From positions 1 to 13,265 of the forward strand of contig JAJFMI010000005.1 in assembly GCA_021772235.1 (NCBI GenBank): a stretch of DNA of 13,265 nucleotides. The letters are read 5' to 3'. This stretch comes from Chlamydiota bacterium. GTDB lineage: Bacteria; Chlamydiota; Chlamydiia; Chlamydiales; JAJFMI01. Under the pieces are notes generated by a model. That model searched no databases, was not told the origin of the DNA, and worked only from the letters and a program-made list of their open reading frames with translations. Positions 4,763-11,519 of this stretch are shown piece after piece (positions within the stretch are counted from its first letter, which is position 1; each line of letters starts with the position of its first letter). The translations under genes were made by a program, and so were the position numbers.

Positions 4763-6109
4763 ATGAAGCTAAAGACCTACTTGAAGAAGGATTTGCACCT
4801 GATCACTCAGATCTTTCGGGATCATTTGGTCATTCTGCTTCTCATTATGCTTTCGTATTTTGCAACATACGGGTTAAATCTCTATCTGGCAAATCTCCTT
4901 AAGCCGCAGCTTTACGGAAATATTTCCATTGTCTTTCAGCTTCTTCTTTTCACAATGCCATTTGCGCTATTGGGAACAGAACTTTCCATGATGCACTTTT
5001 TGCCGAAATATTTCCACGATCATGAATACCCGCTTGCATCGGGATTTATCAGGTGGAACTTTCGTCTTTTTGCCATCATCTCACTTGTTGTTTTGGCATT
5101 AGGAGGAATCCTTCTCTCGGTATCCTTGATGCTGGAGGGAATAGGGCTTGCCAAATTAACAGAATACAATGTGATACTCTACTCTTTTTGGCTCATTCCA
5201 CTTTTTGCGCTCATTGTCCTTTTGGCAACGCTATTACAAACCATGGGGCGCTTTTATCTGGCCACCTCATTTCGAGGTTTTGCCCTCTCGTTTATGATCC
5301 TGCTTACGGTTTACCTCTTTCTCCATGTTTTTGAAACCTCTTGGGTCGGCGGCTACCGCAAAACAATTAGCCTTATTCTCTGTCTTGCCATCTCCTACCT
5401 GGTGATTATTGGATTGGAGATCTATTTTTTGCGCAAAACACTGCCTAAAAAAATCTACAAAGTTAAACCGCACTACCAGACAAAACACTGGACGCAATAT
5501 TCCGTTGAAATGCTCGGGAGCTTTTTAGGCTATACCGCACTCTCTGCCCTGGAAATCCTCTTGCTGCAATTATTCGGCGCGAACAAAGCAGATGTAGGAC
5601 ACTTTGCCTCTGTTCTGGTAATTAGTTCCTCGATGATGGTGCTCGCCTTAGCCGTCGACATGTTTGTCAATCCGCTCATTAGCTCCCTAGTGCATAAAAA
5701 TCGCTTGCACCTCCAGTCCGTTCTCGACATAGTCAATCTCTTCAAACTCGTCCCCGCAACACTTCTTCTTCTTGTGATTGTCTTTTTTGGACAATCACTG
5801 CTTTCTCATTTTGGGAAATCTTTTGAAGGCGCCTACCCAGCGCTGCTTGTTCTTGCCGTCGGATATTTTTATGGATTAACGCTTAATTCGGCTGTGCCTT
5901 TGCTGCTCTACTCAGGGCACCACAGGCTTAACTTCAAGCTCTCTCTTGTGCAATTTGCATTTATTGTCATTACGAGTGGTATTTTGATTCCTAAGTACGC
6001 CTTGGAGGGCGCCGCAATCAGCCTTTCCCTTACAATTATTTTTGCTGGAACTATGCGACTTTTCTTCGTTCGCAAGTATTTAGATATAAAATTACTATTT
6101 TTCGTATAA
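4763..6109 (+). CDS. Polytopic membrane protein of the MOP/oligosaccharide flippase (Wzx/MATE-like) type
   Basis: This 448-aa protein has about 12 predicted membrane helices, roughly at residues 22-44, 52-74, 100-125, 137-160, 168-190, 202-222, 246-270, 282-305, 328-348, 358-382, 393-410 and 413-435. An LYGN(I/L)SIVFQLL-like stretch after helix 1 and two similar six-helix halves fit the polysaccharide biosynthesis / O-antigen flippase branch of the MOP superfamily, which moves lipid-linked sugars across the inner membrane. The family assignment is by topology and general pattern; no substrate can be inferred, and no glycosyltransferase genes are near. MATE drug exporters and MurJ-like lipid II flippases are alternatives, though MurJ normally has 14 helices. 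The ATG at 4763 lacks a Shine-Dalgarno and sits close behind a TATAAT box. Confidence 0.7.
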   Translation: MKLKTYLKKDLHLITQIFRDHLVILLLIMLSYFATYGLNLYLANLLKPQLYGNISIVFQLLLFTMPFALLGTELSMMHFLPKYFHDHEYPLASGFIRWNFRLFAIISLVVLALGGILLSVSLMLEGIGLAKLTEYNVILYSFWLIPLFALIVLLATLLQTMGRFYLATSFRGFALSFMILLTVYLFLHVFETSWVGGYRKTISLILCLAISYLVIIGLEIYFLRKTLPKKIYKVKPHYQTKHWTQYSVEMLGSFLGYTALSALEILLLQLFGANKADVGHFASVLVISSSMMVLALAVDMFVNPLISSLVHKNRLHLQSVLDIVNLFKLVPATLLLLVIVFFGQSLLSHFGKSFEGAYPALLVLAVGYFYGLTLNSAVPLLLYSGHHRLNFKLSLVQFAFIVITSGILIPKYALEGAAISLSLTIIFAGTMRLFFVRKYLDIKLLFFV

Positions 6110-6128
6110 TGCTAATAGTCAAATACAT

Positions 6129-6176
6129 AAGTAAAAAAGTCATGCAAATTCAAAATGACATTTTACTTTTGCATGA
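6129..6176 (-). terminator. Hairpin between convergent flippase and F-box genes
   Basis: TCATGCAAA (6140-6148) pairs perfectly with TTTGCATGA (6168-6176) over a 19-base loop. Read on the minus strand the stem is followed by CTTTTTTAC, so it best serves genes coming from the right. A competing stem AAGTAAAA (6129-6136) / TTTTACTT (6161-6168) is also possible. Confidence 0.45.
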
Positions 6177-6184
6177 ATAAAGGA

Positions 6185-6220
6185 TCAGCCAAAGAAGGTT
6201 TTGAAGGGCGAGTGAATTTT
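6185..6220 (-). pseudogene. Short 3' remnant of a gene related to the AsmA-like gene at 6803-7531
   Basis: On the minus strand these bases read K-I-H-S-P-F-K-T-F-F-G-stop. The intact gene 600 bp further on ends T-K-I-L-L-S-P-F-K-I-F-F-G-G-S-stop. Over the last 24 shared bases, 20 are identical, and three of the four differences are at third codon positions. That fits divergence under coding selection rather than a fresh duplication. The frame is closed upstream at 6242-6244, so only the C-terminal tail remains, directly behind the F-box stop codon. The match is short, so chance or a conserved C-terminal motif of another origin remains possible. Confidence 0.4.
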
Positions 6221-6225
6221 TCTGT

Positions 6226-6684
6226 TTATTGTTGAGAGCTTTTATAAACAGTTATTTTACGACTGCCGAGAGAACCTGTTTGTCCAGTTGGATAGTAATG
6301 AGTGCTCAGCTCTGGCGCAGCAAATCCAAATAATGCTGAGGCTGCCATTGCTGTTCGATATTGAACATCGTCTGTTGTAACTTTTTTAGCATGTGATTGC
6401 AAAATATTTTTAGTGTTTTGTGTGCGCATACTCCTGCTGGAGGCAAGGTTTTCGTAAGTTTGTTTCCAACTTTTATCGAATTGCTTTGCTCCAAGGGCCA
6501 CTATTGTTCCAAACTCATCTAGAGTTTTAGGTCTCCAGAGTTGGTGATCTTCTGCAAGTCTTTTAAATTGCAAGTTAGTGCAAGCAATAGCTTGTAAACT
6601 TTTAGAGTCTAAAAATGACAAAATGTGAAGAGAAATTTCTTCTGGCATTTTGTCTAAAACTGATGAATTACTGGTGGTGCTCAT
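6226..6684 (-). CDS. F-box domain protein, candidate host-directed effector
   Basis: This 152-aa protein has an F-box at residues about 11-50: DKMPEEISLHILSFL, then a stretch with SLQAIACTNLQFKRLA, ending at W50 in DHQLW. The leading (L/M)P-E-E-I, the central L-SFL-D and the final W are the usual Skp1-contact positions. In eukaryotes F-box proteins link substrates to the SCF ubiquitin ligase; bacteria lack this pathway, so the protein is probably delivered to the host cell. The remaining 100 residues have no repeats or domain I recognise; they contain a polar helical region (about 60-110) and an Ala/Gly-rich patch (AMAASALFGFAAPE) and would be the substrate- or target-binding part. There is no Sec signal. 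The Ser/Thr-rich N terminus (MSTTSNSS) would suit type III secretion, which I infer. It is AT-rich, monocistronic, and has its own promoter and only a weak Shine-Dalgarno (AAGAGA). Confidence 0.82.
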   Translation of the reverse strand: MSTTSNSSVLDKMPEEISLHILSFLDSKSLQAIACTNLQFKRLAEDHQLWRPKTLDEFGTIVALGAKQFDKSWKQTYENLASSRSMRTQNTKNILQSHAKKVTTDDVQYRTAMAASALFGFAAPELSTHYYPTGQTGSLGSRKITVYKSSQQ

Positions 6685-6722
6685 ATTGATTCTCTTAGTT
6701 TAATTGTTTTGTTATATGAGAC

Positions 6723-6751
6723 ATTTTATCACAATGTTTTATTAAAATCAA
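6723..6751 (-). promoter_or_regulatory. Candidate promoter of the F-box gene
   Basis: On the minus strand TTGATT (6746-6751), a 17-bp spacer and TAAAAT (6723-6728) form a near-consensus sigma70-type promoter, about 39 bp before the start codon. The surrounding 6700-6790 stretch is very AT-rich and has no gene. Confidence 0.5.
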
Positions 6752-6794
6752 ATATTCGTTTATCAAGTAAAATGTTTTACAATTTTCGGAAAGA

Positions 6795-6813
6795 GCGGTT
6801 GTTTAAGAACCGC
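6795..6813 (-). terminator. Weak hairpin over the stop codon of the AsmA-like gene
   Basis: GCGGTT (6795-6800) pairs with AACCGC (6808-6813) over a 7-base loop containing the stop codon. On the minus strand it is followed by TCTTTCCG, which is only partly T-rich, so termination is doubtful. Confidence 0.3.
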
Positions 6814-7531
6814 CAAAGAAGATCTTAAAGGGGGAGAGCAGGATTTTGGTTGCTTGACTAGCGACTCCCGACACCATGTTTGTGATTCCTTCCATAAGTG
6901 AGATCTGCTCCATCAGTTTTTTAATGACGATTTCAGTGATCTCTTCAATGGGTAGGCCTTTTTCTGTGCCAACGTCGGTGAATTCCATTTTATCGATGGT
7001 GTTGAGTTTGCGAGGTTTTTGTTCTCCGTTAAGCTTTAGGTCAACGTTGGTGTTGTAGAGGCCGAGGAGTTTGATCATCACTGTTCTGTTGTAACGAAAG
7101 CTAGTCTTGTGCATGGTCTCTTCAAAAGCGCTTGTTGAAGAGGCGTTACTGTCGACGTTTTGGATGATCTGTGTCCAGTTTCCTTGGGAGTTATTGCTAT
7201 CGCTAAACTCGATGCCTGCCCAGGTGTTTTCAAAAGTAATGAGGTTGATGTCGATGTCTTTTTTGAAATAATTGATGAGGGGGGCTTGAAAGGTAATCTT
7301 TCCTGTTTCCAATGCTTTATCTAGCGAATAGCCTTTTGGATTGTGCACGACGAGTTTATTGATCGTGAAGGAGCTCCAACCGAGGTCGATACTTTCTATG
7401 GTTGTGTGGACGCCCAATTTTTCTGAGAGGTAGTTGGCGAGGATATTTGCGCGGTGATAATAGAAATGTCCGATGAAAGCTACAAATCCAACGATGAGGA
7501 TAATCCCGAGAAAGCAAATAATTTTCTTCAT
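6803..7531 (-). CDS. AsmA/DUF748-like membrane-anchored envelope protein
   Basis: I read this as 242 aa from the ATG at 7531. That start gives a clean MKK N terminus and one membrane anchor (residues about 5-23, ICFLGIILIVGFVAFIGHF), so the rest is periplasmic. A longer reading from 7678 would overlap groEL and add 49 residues without family character. Residues 30-105 follow the beginning of AsmA-type proteins: ANYLSEKLGVHTTIESIDLGW, then SFTINKLVVHNPKGYS, then ALETGKITFQAPL and a strand-rich region. AsmA-like proteins are linked to outer-membrane lipid transport and biogenesis. This copy has only an N-terminal module and a helical C-terminal tail (KKLMEQISLMEGITNMVSGVAS), ending SPFKIFFGGS. 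Its ATG lies only about 20 bp after the groESL terminator, with a weak AGG, so it is probably expressed by read-through from groESL. The function is inferred. Confidence 0.6.
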   Translation of the reverse strand: MKKIICFLGIILIVGFVAFIGHFYYHRANILANYLSEKLGVHTTIESIDLGWSSFTINKLVVHNPKGYSLDKALETGKITFQAPLINYFKKDIDINLITFENTWAGIEFSDSNNSQGNWTQIIQNVDSNASSTSAFEETMHKTSFRYNRTVMIKLLGLYNTNVDLKLNGEQKPRKLNTIDKMEFTDVGTEKGLPIEEITEIVIKKLMEQISLMEGITNMVSGVASQATKILLSPFKIFFGGS

Positions 7532-7542
7532 GCCTGTTAGCG

Positions 7543-7580
7543 TAAAAGAAAAAGGCTTTTCCCGGAAGGGAAAAGCCTTT
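7543..7580 (-). terminator. Rho-independent terminator of the groESL operon
   Basis: A perfect 13-bp stem AAAGGCTTTTCCC (7551-7563) / GGGAAAAGCCTTT (7568-7580) has a 4-base loop. On the minus strand it is followed by a TTCTTTTA tail, 24 bases after the groEL stop codon. The plus-strand side lacks a T run, which fixes the direction. Confidence 0.9.
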
Positions 7581-7604
7581 ATTAAAGAGAGTGGGGACTT
7601 TTTA

Positions 7605-9248
7605 TTAAAAGCCCATACCTGGCATGCCACCGCCTGCAGGCATTGCAGGTGCAGCGTTAGATTCGTCTCTCGGCTCATCTGTAATGATCGCTTCTGTTGT
7701 AAGAAGTAGACCAGCGATAGAGGCAGAAAGTTCGATTGCTAAGCGTACCACTTTAGTTGGATCAATGATTCCATACTCAAAGAGGTTGCCATAACGATCT
7801 TCTCTTGCGTCCCAACCTTCGCCCTCTTTCATAGCGGCGACTTTTTGAACGACAATTGATCCTTCAGCTCCAGCATTTTCTGCGATCTGACGCAGTGGTG
7901 CTGTGATCGCTCTCATGACGATTTCTACGCCTAGACGTTTATCGGAAGAGAGATTCTCAAGAAGAGCTTTTAGCTCAGGAATTGCGCGGATGAGGGCAGA
8001 ACCTCCACCAGCAACAACGCCTTCTTCCACAGCTGCTTTTGTAGCGTGATAAGCATCGTCAACGCGATCTTTTTTCTCTTTCAATTCAATCTCTGTTGGT
8101 GCGCCAACGCGAATGACACCGATTCCACCAGAGAGTTTTGCTAAACGCTCTTGCAGTTTCTCTTTGTCATAGTCAGATGTAGAATCTTCAATTTGCTTTT
8201 TCAGAAGCGCGCGACGCTCATCAAGTGCTTCTTTACTTCCTGCGCCTTTAATTACGGTTGTGTCATCTTTCTTCACAATGATTTTTTCCGCTTGTCCAAG
8301 GTGCTCAACTGTTGTGTTTTCAAGTTTCATGCCAAGTTCTTCTGTGATGAGCTGACCACCTGTAAGAATAGCGATATCTTCAAGCATCGCTTTTCTGCGA
8401 TCGCCAAAGCCTGGTGCTTTTACAGCGCAAACTTTAAGGCCTGCACGAAGGCGGTTCACAACAAGTGTCGCTAAGGCATCGCCATCAACATCTTCTGCGA
8501 TGATCATTAGCGGTTTGCCGCTTTCTGCTACAACTTGCAAGATCGGAAGAAACTCTTTCATGTTAGAAATTTTCTTCTCGTAAATCAGCACGTAAGCGTT
8601 TTCAAGAAGCGCTTCTTGTGATTCTGCACTTGTCATGAAGTAGGGTGAGAGGTAGCCGCGGTCAAAATTCATGCCCTCAACTACGTCTAGTGTGGTTTCT
8701 AATCCACGACTCTCTTCAACTGTTACGGTGCCGTCTTTGCCAACGCGGTCCATTGCGGAAGCGATGATTTCACCAATCTCTTCGTCGCCGTTTGCAGAAA
8801 TAGTGGCAACCTGTGCGATTTCGCTCTTGTCTTGGATCTGCTTACTTTGCGCTTTAAGTTTTTCTACGATTGTCTTGACCGCTTGCTCGATGCCGCGCTT
8901 CAGTTCCATTGGGTTAGCGCCAGCTGTTACAAGGCGTAGACCTTCGGTGTAAATGTTTTCTGCAAGAACAGTCGCTGTAGTTGTTCCGTCGCCTGCTTTA
9001 TCAGCAGTTTTGCTTGCGACTTCTTTTACCATCTGCGCGCCCATATTTTCGTGCTTATCTTCAAGCTCAATTTCTTTAGCTACAGTTACACCATCTTTTG
9101 TGATGTGGGGAGATCCGTAAGATTTGTCGATGACAACGTTACGTCCTTTTGGGCCGAGAGTGACTTTTACAGCCCTTGCAAGCTTTTGCACACCGGCTAG
9201 AATTTTCTGGCGTGCGTCTTCTTTATATTTAATGTCTTTAGGTGCCAT
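7605..9248 (-). CDS. groEL: Chaperonin GroEL (60 kDa, GroES-linked copy)
   Basis: This full-length 547-aa chaperonin forms the double-ring ATP-driven folding cage in the cytosol. Class I signatures are all present: KVTLGPKGRNVVID with the nucleotide-binding loop, KDGVTVAKEIEL (D52 region), AGDGTTTATVLA (D87 region), the intermediate/apical part with EGMNFDRGYLSPYF, and GVIRVGAPTEIELKEKKDRVDDAYHATKAAVEEG with the catalytic Asp of the ATPase near residue 398. The tail ends in the Gly/Met-rich PAGGGMPGMGF typical of functional GroELs. It starts 5 bp after groES, with GAGGAG at 9257-9262 inside the groES 3' end. Chlamydiae usually carry additional diverged GroEL copies elsewhere; this groES-linked copy should be the housekeeping one (GroEL1). 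Confidence 0.98.
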   Translation of the reverse strand: MAPKDIKYKEDARQKILAGVQKLARAVKVTLGPKGRNVVIDKSYGSPHITKDGVTVAKEIELEDKHENMGAQMVKEVASKTADKAGDGTTTATVLAENIYTEGLRLVTAGANPMELKRGIEQAVKTIVEKLKAQSKQIQDKSEIAQVATISANGDEEIGEIIASAMDRVGKDGTVTVEESRGLETTLDVVEGMNFDRGYLSPYFMTSAESQEALLENAYVLIYEKKISNMKEFLPILQVVAESGKPLMIIAEDVDGDALATLVVNRLRAGLKVCAVKAPGFGDRRKAMLEDIAILTGGQLITEELGMKLENTTVEHLGQAEKIIVKKDDTTVIKGAGSKEALDERRALLKKQIEDSTSDYDKEKLQERLAKLSGGIGVIRVGAPTEIELKEKKDRVDDAYHATKAAVEEGVVAGGGSALIRAIPELKALLENLSSDKRLGVEIVMRAITAPLRQIAENAGAEGSIVVQKVAAMKEGEGWDAREDRYGNLFEYGIIDPTKVVRLAIELSASIAGLLLTTEAIITDEPRDESNAAPAMPAGGGMPGMGF

Positions 9249-9253
9249 TGTTT

Positions 9254-9568
9254 TTACTCCTCGATGATTGCGATGATGTCATCAGCTTTTACAATGATGT
9301 ACTCTTCGTCGTTTTGGGTTACTTCTTGACCAGCGTATTTATCCATCAGGATGATGTCGCCGACTTTTACGGGCATGGGGGAAAATTTACCCTCTTTATC
9401 TGTTTTACCAGGGCCTACTGCTAAAACTTTTGCAGATTCTTGTTTTTTCTTTGCTGAGTCGGGGAGGATAATTCCGCCTTTTAGAGTCTCTTCTTGTTCT
9501 AAGCGCTGCGCAATAACGCGATCGCCAAGAGGACGAAGAGAGATTTTTTGCTTAGTCTCTTGTGTCAT
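9254..9568 (-). CDS. groES: Co-chaperonin GroES (10 kDa)
   Basis: This 104-aa subunit caps the GroEL cage as a heptamer. Visible motifs are SLRPLGDRVIAQRLEQEE near the N terminus, the mobile loop with KGGIILPDSAKKK (the GGIIL contact to GroEL), the roof-loop region, and KVGDIILMDKYAGQEV with EEYIIVKADDIIAII at the end. I choose the ATG at 9568 because an AAGG Shine-Dalgarno lies 8 bases before it and the encoded start (MTQETKQKISLRPLGD) matches the family. An in-frame ATG at 9601 would add 11 residues with no family match and no Shine-Dalgarno. It is a little longer than E. coli GroES (97 aa) and similar to chlamydial GroES. It is co-transcribed with groEL. Confidence 0.97.
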   Translation of the reverse strand: MTQETKQKISLRPLGDRVIAQRLEQEETLKGGIILPDSAKKKQESAKVLAVGPGKTDKEGKFSPMPVKVGDIILMDKYAGQEVTQNDEEYIIVKADDIIAIIEE

Positions 9569-9600
9569 ACTCGATACCTTGTAAAAGTTTATACACCCCA

Positions 9601-9629
9601 ATTATGAAGGATTATTGAATTTTTGGCAA
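9601..9629 (-). promoter_or_regulatory. Candidate groES proximal promoter (P1)
   Basis: On the minus strand TTGCCA (9624-9629), a 17-bp spacer and CATAAT (9601-9606) give a good sigma70-type promoter with a predicted start near 9594. It lies downstream of CIRCE, so HrcA bound at CIRCE would sit just upstream of the -35 box. Confidence 0.45.
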
Positions 9630-9634
9630 GAGAA

Positions 9635-9661
9635 TTAGCAGTTTGATTGTTTAAGTGCTAA
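9635..9661. promoter_or_regulatory. CIRCE-like heat-shock operator (HrcA site) upstream of groES
   Basis: TTAGCAGTT (9635-9643), a 9-bp spacer and AAGTGCTAA (9653-9661) match the CIRCE consensus TTAGCACTC-N9-GAGTGCTAA at 15 of 18 arm positions with exact spacing. HrcA binds CIRCE and represses chaperone operons, including groE and dnaK in Chlamydia. The left half-site carries two of the three mismatches, so binding may be weaker than at a perfect site. It lies in the 187-bp gap shared with the divergent pepF gene, 95 bp from that start. Confidence 0.88.
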
Positions 9662-9676
9662 CAATGTAAAGAAAAT

Positions 9677-9685
9677 ATTTTATCA
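9677..9685 (-). promoter_or_regulatory. Candidate groES distal promoter (P2), extended -10
   Basis: On the minus strand this reads TGATAAAAT, an extended -10 element (TAAAAT at 9677-9682). Transcription would begin about 9670 and CIRCE would lie just inside the transcribed region, the usual arrangement for HrcA repression. No good -35 box is at standard distance. Confidence 0.35.
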
Positions 9686-9714
9686 AAAGGGAAAATAGAA
9701 AAATTTTCAAAAGC

Positions 9715-9744
9715 TTGTTTGTATTTTTTTGCTGCAATCATATA
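9715..9744 (+). promoter_or_regulatory. Candidate promoter of pepF
   Basis: TTGTTT (9715-9720) is followed after 17-18 bp by the -10-like TCATATA (9738-9744). The predicted start near 9751 leaves a 5' leader of only a few bases before the ATG at 9756. No Shine-Dalgarno is present. Confidence 0.35.
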
Positions 9745-9755
9745 CCCTCAGCTAC

Positions 9756-11519
9756 ATGGTTACAAAACGCAATGAAGTACAAAAAGAAGATAGATGGGAT
9801 GTCGAAGCACTCTATAGCTCGCTTTCCGATTGGGAAAAGGAATTTCAAGCTATTTCGAAAAAAGGCTGGGATTCGGTTTTAAAATATAAGGGAAAGCTGG
9901 AAACGAATTTGGGCGAAGCGCTTAAAGAACGTTTTGCTTTAGAAGAGGTTTTGGAAAAACTTTCTGTCTATGGGCATCTACGCTACGACGAGGACTTGGG
10001 AAATGCAGAACATAAAGCGGCCTATGAGCGCGCGATGAGTTTGTATTTTGACTTTTCTGCTGTGGTCAGTTGGTTTGAGCCTGAGCTATTACAGTTGTCA
10101 GATGAAATAATTGCAAAAGCACTTAAGGATGATTCGCTGGCAGACTTTCACTTTTATTTGACTTCGTTGATGGAAGTAAAGCCGCATACGCTTTCTCCAA
10201 AAGAGGAGAGGATTTTAGCCTTGACGGCAGAGTCGATGCAGACTGCGCAGCGCACTTTTTCACTTCTTAATAATGCAGATTTTAAATTCACACCTGCAAA
10301 AGATGAAAAAGGCGTCGAGCACGAAGTGACGCATGCGCGCTATTCTACGATTTTGCATGGACACGATCGCACCCTGCGATTGAACGCATATGAAAGCTTG
10401 CATGGGCGATTTAAGGAGTATGGCAATACGATTGCACAGTTACTTGCAGGGCATGTAAATACGCATCTTTGCAACAGCCGTGCGCGTGGTTATAAGACAG
10501 CACTTGATGCGGCGCTTTTCCCAAAAAATATTGATACACAGGTCTACAACCAGCTAATCAAAACGGTGCATGAGAATATTGCGCCGATGCATAAGTATAT
10601 GGCAATGCGTAAAGAGAAGCTCGGTCTTGAAAAATTGAGCCTTTGCGACATGTATGTACCTCTTGTCGACGAAGTTGATTTGCATTTTTCTTATGATGAG
10701 GCGGTAGAATTAATTATTGATTCTCTTAGTTGTTTGGGATCTGAATATCAAAAGCAGGCAAGAGATGGACTCACTACTAAGCGGTGGGTTGATCGTTTTG
10801 AAAACGAGGGAAAACGTTCAGGCGCCTACTCAAGCGGTTGTTATGGTTTTATGCCCTATATTTTGATGAATTATCAGGGGCAAATCAATGATGTAATGAC
10901 CTTGACGCATGAGGCAGGGCATAGCATGCACACTTTTTATGCGCAAAAAAATCAGCCCTATCCCAAGTCACACTATACGATTTTTGTAGCGGAAGTCGCT
11001 TCAACATTTCATGAAAAGTTGCTCTTCCATCATATGATGGAAAAGTTGGGTGAGAAAGAGAAGCGGTATTTAATTAATTATCGATTGGATTCAATTCGAG
11101 CAACACTCTTTCGTCAAACGATGTTTGCAGAGTTTGAGTTAAAGATTCATGAGATGGCAGAAAGCGGAAAACCTCTGACTCAAGAGGGATTATGTGAACT
11201 CTTTGGAGAATTGAACCGGACTTATTACGGACCGCATCTGGAGATCGATGAGTATTTAAAGTCAGAATGGATGCGCATTCCGCATTTTTACAGCAATTTT
11301 TATGTCTATCAATACGCTACTGGAATTAGCGCGGCGACCGCTTTGGTCGAACGTGTGACAAAAGAGGGGGCAAAAGAAGACTATTTCCGCTTTATCTCAT
11401 CTGGTGGAAGCGATTACCCGCTCAATCAACTACGCGATGCGGGTGTTGATATGACCTCCCCTAAACCTATTGAAACGCTTATTAATGATTTTGGAGATTT
11501 GCTCAATGATTTTTCTTAG
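9756..11519 (+). CDS. pepF: Oligoendopeptidase F (M3B metallopeptidase), cytosolic copy
   Basis: This 587-aa zinc metallopeptidase degrades oligopeptides of roughly 7-17 residues in the cytosol. The zinc site is intact: LTHEAGHSMHTFYA with H385, E386 and H389, and a third ligand E413 in FVAEVASTFHE, 28 residues after the first His. Upstream is the PepF-specific SGAYSSGCYGFMPYILMNY block (about 358-376), and near the C terminus WMRIPHFYSNFYVYQYATG, which carries the conserved substrate-side His/Tyr residues. The ATG at 9756 is preferred over an upstream TTG at 9729 because the paralog downstream aligns from about this point; neither has a Shine-Dalgarno. The gene is divergent from groESL, as I recall for the pepF-groES-groEL cluster of Chlamydia, which supports the taxonomic call. 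The second paralog starts inside its 3' end. Confidence 0.95.
   Translation: MVTKRNEVQKEDRWDVEALYSSLSDWEKEFQAISKKGWDSVLKYKGKLETNLGEALKERFALEEVLEKLSVYGHLRYDEDLGNAEHKAAYERAMSLYFDFSAVVSWFEPELLQLSDEIIAKALKDDSLADFHFYLTSLMEVKPHTLSPKEERILALTAESMQTAQRTFSLLNNADFKFTPAKDEKGVEHEVTHARYSTILHGHDRTLRLNAYESLHGRFKEYGNTIAQLLAGHVNTHLCNSRARGYKTALDAALFPKNIDTQVYNQLIKTVHENIAPMHKYMAMRKEKLGLEKLSLCDMYVPLVDEVDLHFSYDEAVELIIDSLSCLGSEYQKQARDGLTTKRWVDRFENEGKRSGAYSSGCYGFMPYILMNYQGQINDVMTLTHEAGHSMHTFYAQKNQPYPKSHYTIFVAEVASTFHEKLLFHHMMEKLGEKEKRYLINYRLDSIRATLFRQTMFAEFELKIHEMAESGKPLTQEGLCELFGELNRTYYGPHLEIDEYLKSEWMRIPHFYSNFYVYQYATGISAATALVERVTKEGAKEDYFRFISSGGSDYPLNQLRDAGVDMTSPKPIETLINDFGDLLNDFS

Noticed and set aside
5053..5745. 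Open frames in other frames within the flippase gene
   Set aside because: They have Cys/Pro/His-rich or otherwise non-protein-like composition and no ribosome binding site. The long hydrophobic frame explains the coding signal.
7532..7678. 49-residue N-terminal extension of the AsmA-like protein
   Set aside because: It runs antisense-free through the terminator and overlaps the groEL 3' end in another frame. The internal MKK start with a direct membrane anchor is far more plausible.
7605..9600. Several open frames of 60-107 codons antisense to groEL and groES
   Set aside because: They mirror the codon pattern of the highly conserved chaperonin genes and have no initiation signals or recognisable domains.
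9569..9601. Start of GroES at the upstream ATG (11 extra residues)
   Set aside because: There is no Shine-Dalgarno and no family match, while AAGG is well placed before the ATG at 9568.
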